Shown here piece after piece: positions 1 through 5,886 of a DNA stretch of 6,333 bases. Each line of letters starts with the position of its first letter. Within the stretch, counting starts at the first letter, position 1. A program made the translations under genes and the position numbers. The notes below the pieces were generated by a model. The model made no database searches. It worked only from the letters and a program-made list of their open reading frames with translations, and had not been told where the DNA came from. Origin of the DNA: Acidobacteriaceae bacterium (GTDB lineage: Bacteria > Acidobacteriota > Terriglobia > Terriglobales > Acidobacteriaceae). The stretch is taken from the NCBI GenBank assembly GCA_003168235.1, contig PMSZ01000133.1, positions 1 through 6,333 on the forward strand. Reading direction: 5' to 3'.

Positions 1-135
1 ATCCTGAGTCAGTTGCTCACGCTCTATACCACGCCGGTCGTCTATTTGGAGTTCGACCGGCTGCGACTGTGGATGGGCGGGAAGCAGCGTGACGTTGGCT
101 ATGGTGCTGGGCCAGTCCGTAGCACAGCGGATTAG
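1..135 (+). CDS. RND multidrug efflux transporter, MdtB/MdtC type (C-terminal fragment)
   Basis: Frame 1 is open from the first base and ends at TAG (133-135), giving 44 residues; the gene starts outside the window. The fragment begins with the hydrophobic stretch SQLLTLYTTPVVYL followed by the basic FDRLRLW, the signature of the last transmembrane helix and cytoplasmic exit of HAE1-type RND pumps, closest by eye to MdtB/MdtC. Family knowledge: these inner-membrane trimers export drugs, bile salts or other amphiphiles by proton antiport, together with a periplasmic adaptor and an outer-membrane channel. The tail after the last helix is about 22 residues and looks intact. The gene converges with the regulator at 209-3160; the 73-bp gap between the two stops shows no clear terminator hairpin with a T-run. 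Family call is strong, subfamily and substrate uncertain. Confidence 0.85.
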   Translation: MLSQLLTLYTTPVVYLEFDRLRLWMGGKQRDVGYGAGPVRSTAD

Positions 136-208
136 TTCGACGGAACGCCGGATCGGTACACTCGCCCCCGGACTTGCCGGAGCAAGCTTCAGAGCCGCAG
201 CCGCTGAC

Positions 209-3160
209 TCATCGGGGAAGAGAATGTTTTTCTGTGGCTCGTTCGGGCGGAACCGCTGTACGGACACTGTCGGCGGCAGCTCGCTCGGCAATCAGGCCGA
301 ATCCCTTTCTGCGGGCTTCGTCGCCAAGTTCATGCAATTGGGCGCGTCCGCGTTCCGTGTTTCCAGCCCCGATCTCGATCTCGCCTAGTTCCAGGCGTGC
401 TTCGAGCTGACAACGTACGCAATCCACGGCCATGGCCTTCTCGATCGCTGGTCGAAGCATGCGCCTTGCGTAGTCAAAACGATGCTGTGCAGCTTGAAGT
501 TGGGCGTTGGCCAGTGCGACATCGAAGCGGACTGTCGGATCGTAGCTCTTAGTCGAAAGAATAGTGGTTTGTCCCAGCATCTTGGCGGCTTCGGCAGTTT
601 TTCCCTGTTGAATGTTCTCGCGTGCCAGCACGATCTCCGCTTCGATTTCACCGTCGATCACTCTGTGTGATCGAAAATCGTCGATCGCGGACCGAAGTGT
701 ATCCTGGTCCACTGTTCCTGCCTGCACCAATGAAACTTCCGCGAGTTCAACCTGATCCCAGGCTGTGTCAGTCTTGGCGCCAGTTTGACGATCCAGCGAA
801 AGCGCTTCAGAAAGGGTTTGCTTCGCGCTGACGAAATCTCCTTCCCTTAAGTATGCCCTGCCTAGAGACCGCTCAGCGTCCGTATAGTCCGTCGTGGCGC
901 CCGTCTGTTTGAGGCGTGTAACTGCTTCTCGGTACATCCCCAATGCAGTTGTCAGATCTCCCTGTGTTTCAGTAATCGAGCCGAGGGTTTGCAGGGCAGT
1001 CCCGAGAATTGAATTGTTCGCTTCGTTACGAAGATGTTGCGCGTACGGCTCCAGCATGTCTTTTGCTTCGCGAAGCTTCCCACGCTGCTGAAGCAACTCG
1101 GCGAGGTTGCAGGTCACCGCGTCGCGTTGGTTCATCCGGTTTAATTTAGTAAAGATGGCGACTGCCTCGCGGAAAAGATTTTCCGCTCTTGGCAGGTCGC
1201 CCTCGATCTCATACATCGAGCCGAGGTTTGAGAGCGCGGATGCCACACGGGATTGGTCACCCTGTTTGCGGAACACGGTCAGCGCTCGTTCGATGCTATG
1301 CTTGGCGCCGTTAATATCGCCTTGTGTCGCTAAGACACCACCAATGTTCATTGAGGCGAGGGCTGATCTACCCAAATCACCTGATTCGGCGAACATGCGC
1401 TGGGCTTTGGTGTCGGCTTCCACTGCGCTGCTAAGGTTTCCAAGAGAAAACGAAGCAGATCCGCCAACCAGCTTCGCACGTGCCAGCAACAGGTTTGCCC
1501 CATTGATTTCCGCTTTCCTGGCCGCACTATCGGCTAACGTTTGCTCTCGTTGGTACTCTCCGAGGTTGCTGGCAATTCTGGCTTCCGTAAGGTCGATTCG
1601 GGGATCATCGCGCTCCGGAGAGGGCGGCCTTCGCAAAGCGGCAAGAGTCACGGCTGCGTCAGTGCTCTTCCCCATCGCATCTTGCGCTGCGGCGAGGTTC
1701 AAACCGTAGTCAAGATTGTCGGGGTACGATCTCTGCAGGCGGTAATAGACTTCAATTGCCTGCGTCCAGTCTCCGTTCATTTCGTGATAACGTGCTTCGG
1801 CTTGCAGGCGCGCTTGTTGCGGTAGATTTTGCGCCAAGTCCATTGCTTTTCGCGCCGCGATTGCGGCTTTCGCGTCGTACCCGAGTTCGGACCATGCGGT
1901 CGCCAAGGCTGAATACGCAGGCGAATATTCAGGCTGCAAACGGATGACTCTTTCCAGGAGATCGCCGGCCGCGACATCGTCGTAGAGCCGCAATTTAGCG
2001 AGTCCGTCGGAGTAGAGCCGGGCTGCTTCTGGATTAGAGGGCAGCGCGAGTTTAACCTCTTCCGCCTCGCTTGAGGTCAGCGTGCCAACACCCATTTTTG
2101 CCCGCAGTTGTTCGCCAGCCCGAGACGCCAGGTCGAACAGGCTCGACTGCGAGCCGACGACGGCCACGCTGGCAACCGTATCCCCCGTCACTGCGTCCTG
2201 CACACGAGCATCGAGGCGAAGCTGTCCATTGCCTGCATCTCCGATGGCGAGGTACGAGCCTGCAACGACATACTCGCAACCCAGATCCTTATGAATCTTG
2301 GTCAGGCTATGGCGAGCGTAGCTGTCTTCATCAGCGAGACCCAGTTCATGCTTCGCCCGCGTAACATCCTCGGCGGCCACGGTTCGGAGCTGGTCGCCCG
2401 CAGCCAATTCCGTCGCCAGCATCTCAGTAAATGCGGTCGACAACCATACATCTCGCACATTTCCGGAGACGTTTGTGAAACCCATCACGGCTACCGATCG
2501 GCGTGTGAGACTCGAGGGAACGACCGTCGCCGGTTGAGCTTGCGCGGTTGGCACGTGCTGACTTCGACGGCTATAACGATACCCAGGATATGCGACGAAT
2601 AGAGCCAGAACCAGGACCGCTGCTGCACCCCAGTATGGCCAATTGCGACCCTTTCCCGGTGGCACGGTCGAAAACTCGGTGGGGGCGATGTCGACGGATG
2701 GGATCTCGGCGGACTCCAACGTCGCAGCGCTTTGCGGCGCTTCATCGGAGACCGGAGTCCGCGATTCAACGCTAGATATAAAGCGATAACCTATTTTGGG
2801 TAAGGTTTCGATGTAGCGGGGTTCGAGAGAATTATCCTGCAGTGCGCTTCGTAGCCTTTGCACGGCGCTATTGAGGCTCGCTTCGAAATTGACGAAGACG
2901 TCGCCCGGCCACAACTTTCGTCTCAGATCCTCGCGCGAAACAACTTCGCCTGGTTTTTCGAGGAGCATGGCCAGAATCTGAAATGACTGGCGCGGAATCT
3001 TGAGCCTCAAGCCTCCCTTAAGAAGTTCGTGGGTTTGCGAGTTGAACTCATAGAGCCCGAAACTCACATGTAAACGCGCAGCTAACTTGGAGTCGCTGAA
3101 GCCCGAGGAACTCTCATTCAGGCGCTCGCTTTCCGAATTACCCGGCTCAACTGGTGACAT
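209..3160 (-). CDS. Membrane-spanning winged-helix transcriptional regulator with TPR sensor region (CadC-like architecture)
   Basis: A 983-residue protein. Residues about 33-131 form an OmpR/PhoB C-terminal-type winged helix: FGLYEFN start, recognition-helix region FEASLNSAVQRLRSAL (92-107) and wing RYIETLPKIGYRF (115-127). A linker leads to one membrane helix at about 174-196 (WPYWGAAAVLVLALFVAY) followed by RYSRR. Residues about 220-356 (RRSVAVMGFTN, then YVVAGSYL) resemble the TolB N-terminal/FlgO-like domain of COG5616-type proteins. From about 380 to 960 the chain is helical repeats; clear TPRs lie near 380-443, 456-498, 600-672, 720-750 and 760-790. There is no receiver or kinase domain, so it is inferred to be a one-component regulator that senses outside the membrane and binds DNA inside, as CadC and ToxR do. 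ATG 3160 is chosen because an in-frame TGA lies nine codons upstream and no other usual start intervenes; no good Shine-Dalgarno precedes it, so expression may be low. Target genes are unknown; the convergent efflux gene is a neighbour, not a proven target. Confidence 0.88.
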   Translation of the reverse strand: MSPVEPGNSESERLNESSSGFSDSKLAARLHVSFGLYEFNSQTHELLKGGLRLKIPRQSFQILAMLLEKPGEVVSREDLRRKLWPGDVFVNFEASLNSAVQRLRSALQDNSLEPRYIETLPKIGYRFISSVESRTPVSDEAPQSAATLESAEIPSVDIAPTEFSTVPPGKGRNWPYWGAAAVLVLALFVAYPGYRYSRRSQHVPTAQAQPATVVPSSLTRRSVAVMGFTNVSGNVRDVWLSTAFTEMLATELAAGDQLRTVAAEDVTRAKHELGLADEDSYARHSLTKIHKDLGCEYVVAGSYLAIGDAGNGQLRLDARVQDAVTGDTVASVAVVGSQSSLFDLASRAGEQLRAKMGVGTLTSSEAEEVKLALPSNPEAARLYSDGLAKLRLYDDVAAGDLLERVIRLQPEYSPAYSALATAWSELGYDAKAAIAARKAMDLAQNLPQQARLQAEARYHEMNGDWTQAIEVYYRLQRSYPDNLDYGLNLAAAQDAMGKSTDAAVTLAALRRPPSPERDDPRIDLTEARIASNLGEYQREQTLADSAARKAEINGANLLLARAKLVGGSASFSLGNLSSAVEADTKAQRMFAESGDLGRSALASMNIGGVLATQGDINGAKHSIERALTVFRKQGDQSRVASALSNLGSMYEIEGDLPRAENLFREAVAIFTKLNRMNQRDAVTCNLAELLQQRGKLREAKDMLEPYAQHLRNEANNSILGTALQTLGSITETQGDLTTALGMYREAVTRLKQTGATTDYTDAERSLGRAYLREGDFVSAKQTLSEALSLDRQTGAKTDTAWDQVELAEVSLVQAGTVDQDTLRSAIDDFRSHRVIDGEIEAEIVLARENIQQGKTAEAAKMLGQTTILSTKSYDPTVRFDVALANAQLQAAQHRFDYARRMLRPAIEKAMAVDCVRCQLEARLELGEIEIGAGNTERGRAQLHELGDEARRKGFGLIAERAAADSVRTAVPPERATEKHSLPR

Positions 3161-3467
3161 ATCCGAAGGGCGAATGGAAGACGTTCAAAGTCCGTTCTAG
3201 CCAACCATGTTTGAAACAGTGTATCGGCAAAGTCAACCTGCCAATAGCAATTGTTCGCACTACCGTAAGCGGAGGTAATGATTTACTCATCAGTCGTTTA
3301 GCCTGTGAGATGGATGTGAGCGATATGCCGGTTTGTGAAATCAGGCTGCCGGGGGGTTTGATCGAGCTCCGGGGATGCCTGGGTGGATGAAGAGAGGTGA
3401 GAGAGGGGATCTCTCACCTTCTGGATTACTTGGCGTAACTCATTTCAGAAACCGGATTGCTCGCAGG
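3161..3467. other. Intergenic region between regulator start and GloVer gene stop
   Basis: This 307-bp stretch must hold the promoter of the regulator (reading leftward) and the 3' end of the GloVer transcript. The only promoter-like match is a minus-strand TTGACT (plus 3231-3236) with a poor -10 (AAACAT, 18-bp spacer), too weak to call. The plus-strand frame open at 3154-3390 starts at a GTG inside the regulator gene without a ribosome binding site and has no recognisable domain. The one strong structure is the hairpin at 3395-3419, listed separately. Confidence 0.6.
3395..3419 (-). terminator. Perfect 10-bp hairpin downstream of the GloVer gene, candidate terminator
   Basis: AGGTGAGAGA (3395-3404) and TCTCTCACCT (3410-3419) are exact reverse complements around a 5-nt loop (GGGGA). 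The hairpin begins 49 bp beyond the stop of the 3468-4604 gene. On the minus strand it is followed by TCTCTTC, a pyrimidine-rich but imperfect U-tract, so termination is plausible and not certain. The plus strand offers no T-run after the stem. It could instead be an mRNA 3'-stabilising stem or a protein-binding palindrome about 235 bp upstream of the regulator start. Confidence 0.5.
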
Positions 3468-4604
3468 CTACCGCTCCTTCAGCCCTGTGGCCACCTTGAA
3501 GATCGTACCGTTCTGAATATCTCCCGGTTCCACGGTTCCACCTACAGGTGTCAGGCCATAGAAATTGCCATCGCTTGCTTCGATCAGGCTCTCGGGCTCA
3601 CAGCCAACCGTATCGCAATTGAGTTCCTCGCTGAAAATGGTCTTCCCCTTGGGACTAATTGCGAATACAGCGCCGGGATAGTTCGCTTTTTGAGTGTTGT
3701 TGATCAGGCCGTACAGATTGCCATCGGAACCCTCAACCAGCAGGGTAGGGGGGTACGCGCCCTCAGGTGTTTTTTGGAGGACTTTGTACTTTCCAGCCGT
3801 ACTAATTTGAAAAATCCCGCTCTTGAGGCCGCCGAAAACTCCATAGAGCGTGCCGTTCGAACTTTGGGTCAGGACGGTGGCTCCGTCATTCTTGGCGAAG
3901 GTGTGAACAGTGGTATACACGCCGCCCGTAGTCAAACGGAAAATGCTTTCCCTGACTTTGGGCTCGAAGGAGGCCCCGATTCCATACAGATTGCCGTCGG
4001 TGCCGGCGATGAGCAGGATGCCCTCACTCGAGGGGAGGTGGAAGTTGTAGAACTGGCTCCAGACGCCTTCGGGCGTGAGTTGAAACACAAACTCCGGGGT
4101 GATGCCATAGAAATTGCCGTCTCCGCCGAGAACAACGGGAAGAGCCAGATCGGGACAGCCGGAGAGCGAACAGAAGCTGTACAGAACTTGCTGGGTTCCG
4201 CCGGTTGTGAGGCGATAGAAGACACCGTCGTCATTGGCCCCGCCTAATGCGGTTACGCCATAGAGATTGCCGTCAGCGCCTGCTACCAAGCCATTCGCAG
4301 GAACCTCGCCGTTGGGATATTGTCCCGAACCATTGGGCGCGAAGTTATACAGGGTATTGACGTCGCCAGACAGATTCGCTTGCCATACCGTGCCTCCACC
4401 GTTGCCCGAAGCGCTGTACGCGGTGGCGCCATACAAATTGCCGTCTGCGAGTTGGATCGGGCCCGGACCCGGTTGAAAGCCATTGGGACAAGTCTCATAG
4501 TTGGGAGTGCAATAAAACGCGAAGAGTTGAGTGAGGGCAGGCGGCTGTGCGAAAGCGGATATCGCGACCGCGATGAATGCAGCGCAAACGAGAAGTGACT
4601 TCAT
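3468..4604 (-). CDS. Secreted GloVer-repeat protein (seven DGNLYG repeats, probable beta-propeller)
   Basis: A 378-residue exported protein. Residues 1-19 (MKSLLVCAAFIAVAISAFA, then QPP) are a typical signal peptide with a likely cut after AFA. The mature chain has seven copies of a DGNLYG-type motif at about 54, 111, 162, 203, 250 (degenerate, NGTLYG), 294 and 345, spaced 41-57 residues, alternating with segments such as GGVFxLTxxG and VLYSF. This is the GloVer (Gloeo_Verruco) repeat, TIGR03803, which I know as abundant in Acidobacteria and Verrucomicrobia; its biochemical role is not established. Seven repeats suggest a seven-bladed propeller (inference). Three close cysteine pairs (32/39, 145/150, 330/335) suit disulfides outside the cytoplasm. 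No C-terminal sorting helix or PEP-CTERM-like tail is visible: it ends GTIFKVATGLKER. The start is fixed by the signal peptide and the ribosome binding site. It sits alone between two intergenic gaps, so is probably monocistronic. Confidence 0.9.
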   Translation of the reverse strand: MKSLLVCAAFIAVAISAFAQPPALTQLFAFYCTPNYETCPNGFQPGPGPIQLADGNLYGATAYSASGNGGGTVWQANLSGDVNTLYNFAPNGSGQYPNGEVPANGLVAGADGNLYGVTALGGANDDGVFYRLTTGGTQQVLYSFCSLSGCPDLALPVVLGGDGNFYGITPEFVFQLTPEGVWSQFYNFHLPSSEGILLIAGTDGNLYGIGASFEPKVRESIFRLTTGGVYTTVHTFAKNDGATVLTQSSNGTLYGVFGGLKSGIFQISTAGKYKVLQKTPEGAYPPTLLVEGSDGNLYGLINNTQKANYPGAVFAISPKGKTIFSEELNCDTVGCEPESLIEASDGNFYGLTPVGGTVEPGDIQNGTIFKVATGLKER

Positions 4605-4612
4605 GGATTCGA

Positions 4613-4620
4613 TCCTCCTG
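4613..4620 (-). promoter_or_regulatory. Strong Shine-Dalgarno of the GloVer gene
   Basis: The minus strand reads CAGGAGGA eight bases before the ATG at 4604, a near-perfect anti-16S match at good spacing. It fixes the start and contrasts with the regulator and the channel-like gene, whose sites are weak or very close, so this gene is probably translated more efficiently than its neighbours. A TTGACA on the minus strand (plus 4695-4700) could be a -35 box, but the matching -10 (CAGAAC) is poor. Confidence 0.8.
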
Positions 4621-4719
4621 GGCAGAACACGAACTTTACAAGAGCGAACTGCCGGAGTTTAGTTCAAATCGGTTCTGGGAAGGTATCACTTATTTGTCAA
4701 ATGTTTGCTCGAAGCTCAA

Positions 4720-4752
4720 AGGCCAAGTCCTTGCAGGAGAATGACTTGGCCT
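4720..4752 (-). terminator. Perfect 10-bp inverted repeat between channel-like and GloVer genes, possible terminator or operator
   Basis: AGGCCAAGTC (4720-4729) and GACTTGGCCT (4743-4752) are exact reverse complements with a 13-nt spacer. The structure begins 93 bp after the stop of the channel-like gene (4846), and on the minus strand is followed by TTGAGC, only a short T-run. It also lies about 20 bp upstream of the TTGACA candidate -35 of the GloVer gene. A rho-independent terminator of the upstream gene is the simplest reading; a regulator-binding palindrome controlling the GloVer gene is the alternative. Confidence 0.4.
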
Positions 4753-4845
4753 GTGATGTGGCTAAAATTTTGCGGCGACCATGGATCGTGGCGAAATCGG
4801 AAGAAGCATTTAAGAGCCGTCAGGATGCCGCGCAGTCAGCCAGTC

Positions 4846-5496
4846 CTAGAGAATATTTACCGCCCGCGCCGCCAGCAGAGCCACTGTAGTCAATGAAATG
4901 AGCGCTTGAACCATCATCAGGAGTTTGGCCCATGTTGATAAGACGGGAGAGTCCGTTGGTGAAAATGCTGTGCTGGTATTGAACGCGAGGAAAAGGTAAT
5001 CCACAAAGCCTGGACTCCAGCATTGCTCTCCCATCTCGCGCTTGGCTCGCTGATCGAGAGTCATCTGGGGAAAAAGGAATGCTCCATCGGTATGTACGCC
5101 GCGCAACTCACGCTCGCGAGGGCCACCTGCATCCAAACGCCAATACCAGGAGGCAAACACGAGGATGTTTGTAATCCACAGGGCAGTTGCGGAACGCAAC
5201 AGTTCCTGGGGAGTCTGTCGATGCGATGGCAGCCCCGCGACAAGGAGTCCAAGCGACCAGATCATGTCCACAGTCACGATGGAGCTAAGCAGATAACCCA
5301 AGAATTTATTGAGACTATCTTTACCGCGCTGGCGTGCCCACGTTGTAGGTATCAGCAGCACGCCGAGGACGACGATGAGCAGCCAGTCCGGTCCCGCTGA
5401 CAACGATTCAGGCAGAGAAAAGCGCAATCCGCCCACCGCAAGCAGAGCGAGTATCGCAGGCCAGCGTGGCTCCAAATGTTTCGAAGTATTTGGCAT
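4846..5496 (-). CDS. Polytopic membrane protein with ion-channel-like C-terminal pore module
   Basis: A 216-residue membrane protein of unknown function. Hydrophobic segments lie near residues 12-26, 37-53, 65-88, 103-120 and 188-213, with a shorter one at 164-176. A soluble loop (about 121-160, basic and acidic) separates the first four from the last two. The C-terminal part, FVDYLFLAFNTSTAFSPTD then a long helix KLLMMVQALISLTTVALLAARAV, has the helix-loop-helix shape of Ion_trans_2 two-helix pore domains, where TTVGYGD would stand; here the loop is TAFSPTD, so the K+ selectivity motif is missing. DUF1345-type membrane proteins have a comparable ending, and I recall uncharacterised relatives with an FSPTD motif, unverified. 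The start at 5496 has GGAG (plus 5501-5504) only four bases away, a tight but usable site. It is not obviously co-transcribed with its neighbours. Confident as a real gene; function uncertain. Confidence 0.8.
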   Translation of the reverse strand: MPNTSKHLEPRWPAILALLAVGGLRFSLPESLSAGPDWLLIVVLGVLLIPTTWARQRGKDSLNKFLGYLLSSIVTVDMIWSLGLLVAGLPSHRQTPQELLRSATALWITNILVFASWYWRLDAGGPRERELRGVHTDGAFLFPQMTLDQRAKREMGEQCWSPGFVDYLFLAFNTSTAFSPTDSPVLSTWAKLLMMVQALISLTTVALLAARAVNIL

Positions 5497-5595
5497 GGTA
5501 CTCCATGGTGCGACGCCGACTTGGAAACAGCAATTCAGCGTCGTTCTTCAGAAGATTGTCGCATGTCGGGGCAAGTTCCTCTGATACACCCCAGC

Positions 5596-5802
5596 TCGGA
5601 AGCGGCGCTGCGGCGAGGACGGAAGATCGCTAAAGTCGCCATGGTGCGGAAGTTGGCGGTTCGTCTGTATTGGATCCTAGGGAAGGAATGGGATTGCGTG
5701 CTGTTGAAAAAGTTCGATTCGCACGCGGGAGGGCAGAGACGCGATGTCACGCCAACTGATGTGACGCGAACTAACGTTGACTTCACCCAACGGAAGTTAT
5801 AA
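5596..5802 (+). pseudogene. IS110-family transposase, C-terminal remnant
   Basis: In this plus-strand frame, from about 5602, the translation reads RRGRKIAKVAMVRKLAVRLYW, then ILGKEWDCVLLKKFDSHAG, ending at TAA (5800-5802). This matches the conserved C-terminal end of IS110/IS116/IS902-family transposases, where KxAKVAMARKLAVRLYW and GSHAG-like tails are typical in Acidobacteria (family recall, not searched). Only about 45 residues of a roughly 300-400 residue enzyme are recognisable; the RuvC-like DEDD N-terminal domain and most of the Tnp_IS110 domain are absent. The frame continues leftward to an ATG at 5476, but those residues look unrelated and overlap the channel-like gene start. The tail after SHAG is extended by a tandem duplication (DVTPTDVTRT). 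It is a dead fragment with no start of its own, left by deletion of the rest of the element. Confidence 0.7.
5743..5772 (+). repeat. 15-bp imperfect tandem duplication
   Basis: GATGTCACGCCAACT (5743-5757) is followed directly by GATGTGACGCGAACT (5758-5772), identical at 13 of 15 positions; both differences are C to G. It encodes the DVTPT/DVTRT repeat at the end of the transposase remnant and keeps its frame. It could be slippage in a decaying pseudogene. The same bases also place GTCAC (5746-5750) opposite GTGAC (5761-5765) as a short inverted repeat. Confidence 0.75.
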
Positions 5803-5836
5803 AAGCTGACCGAAATCTGGAGCGATCTCGGTCAGC
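5801..5836 (-). terminator. Rho-independent terminator of the SYLF gene
   Basis: On the minus strand GCTGACCGA pairs exactly with TCGGTCAGC (plus 5828-5836 and 5805-5813), nine base pairs, extended inside by one mismatch and three more pairs (GATC side against GAT), closing a 6-nt loop. The stem is followed at once by TTTTATAACTT. It begins 50 bp after the SYLF stop codon. Stem, loop and T-run in the right order on one strand make this the best terminator in the window. On the plus strand no T-run follows, so it is not bidirectional. Confidence 0.8.
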
Positions 5837-5841
5837 GGAAA

Positions 5842-5866
5842 TCAATGGTCAATGGTCAATGGTCAA
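5842..5866. repeat. Heptanucleotide microsatellite (TCAATGG)x3 plus partial copy
   Basis: Three exact head-to-tail copies of TCAATGG occupy 5842-5848, 5849-5855 and 5856-5862, followed by TCAA (5863-5866). The array lies in the 3' untranslated part of the SYLF transcript, between its stop codon (5887) and its terminator stem. It is non-coding on the minus strand. Copy-number change by slippage is likely, with no predicted effect on the protein. Confidence 0.9.
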
Positions 5867-5886
5867 ATTCGCAGGTGCTATGAAAC

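Larger units (their letters stand above)
5497..5886. other. Gene-poor region with mobile-element remnant, repeats and terminator
   Basis: This 390-bp stretch separates the channel-like gene start from the SYLF gene stop. It holds a decayed IS110-family transposase 3' end on the plus strand, a 15-bp imperfect tandem duplication, a minus-strand terminator and a heptamer microsatellite, each listed separately. The 99 bp next to the channel-like gene (5497-5595) must contain its leader and part of its promoter, but no convincing -35/-10 pair is visible. An 83-codon minus-strand open frame (5535-5786) has no recognisable domain and lies antisense to the transposase remnant, so it is not called. 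Confidence 0.6.

Noticed and set aside
136..208. GC-rich CCGG repeats in the convergent gap as a bidirectional terminator
   Set aside because: Only 4-bp stems can be formed and there is no T-run on either strand.
1107..1709. 200-codon plus-strand open frame inside the regulator
   Set aside because: It is antisense to clear TPR coding sequence and rich in Arg/Ser/Ala as expected of a shadow frame.
3226..3244. Minus-strand TTGGCAGG...TTGC resembling a sigma-54 promoter ahead of the regulator
   Set aside because: The GG to GC spacing is two bases too long for a -24/-12 element, which is normally strict.
3154..3390. 78-codon plus-strand open frame in the 3161-3467 gap
   Set aside because: GTG start overlapping the regulator's first codons, no Shine-Dalgarno, no recognisable domain.
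3375..4247. Long 290-codon plus-strand open frame with repeated AIEIAI/AVQIAI motifs
   Set aside because: It is antisense to the GloVer gene, and its repeated motifs are simply the reverse-strand reading of the DGNLYG codons. No ribosome binding site and no recognised domain.
4677..4700. TTGACA with CAGAAC at 17-bp spacing as the GloVer promoter
   Set aside because: The -35 is perfect but the -10 matches only three of six bases and lacks the final T, so it is not called as a feature.
5535..5786. 83-codon minus-strand open frame upstream of the channel-like gene
   Set aside because: It is antisense to the IS110 remnant, has no good ribosome binding site and no recognisable domain.
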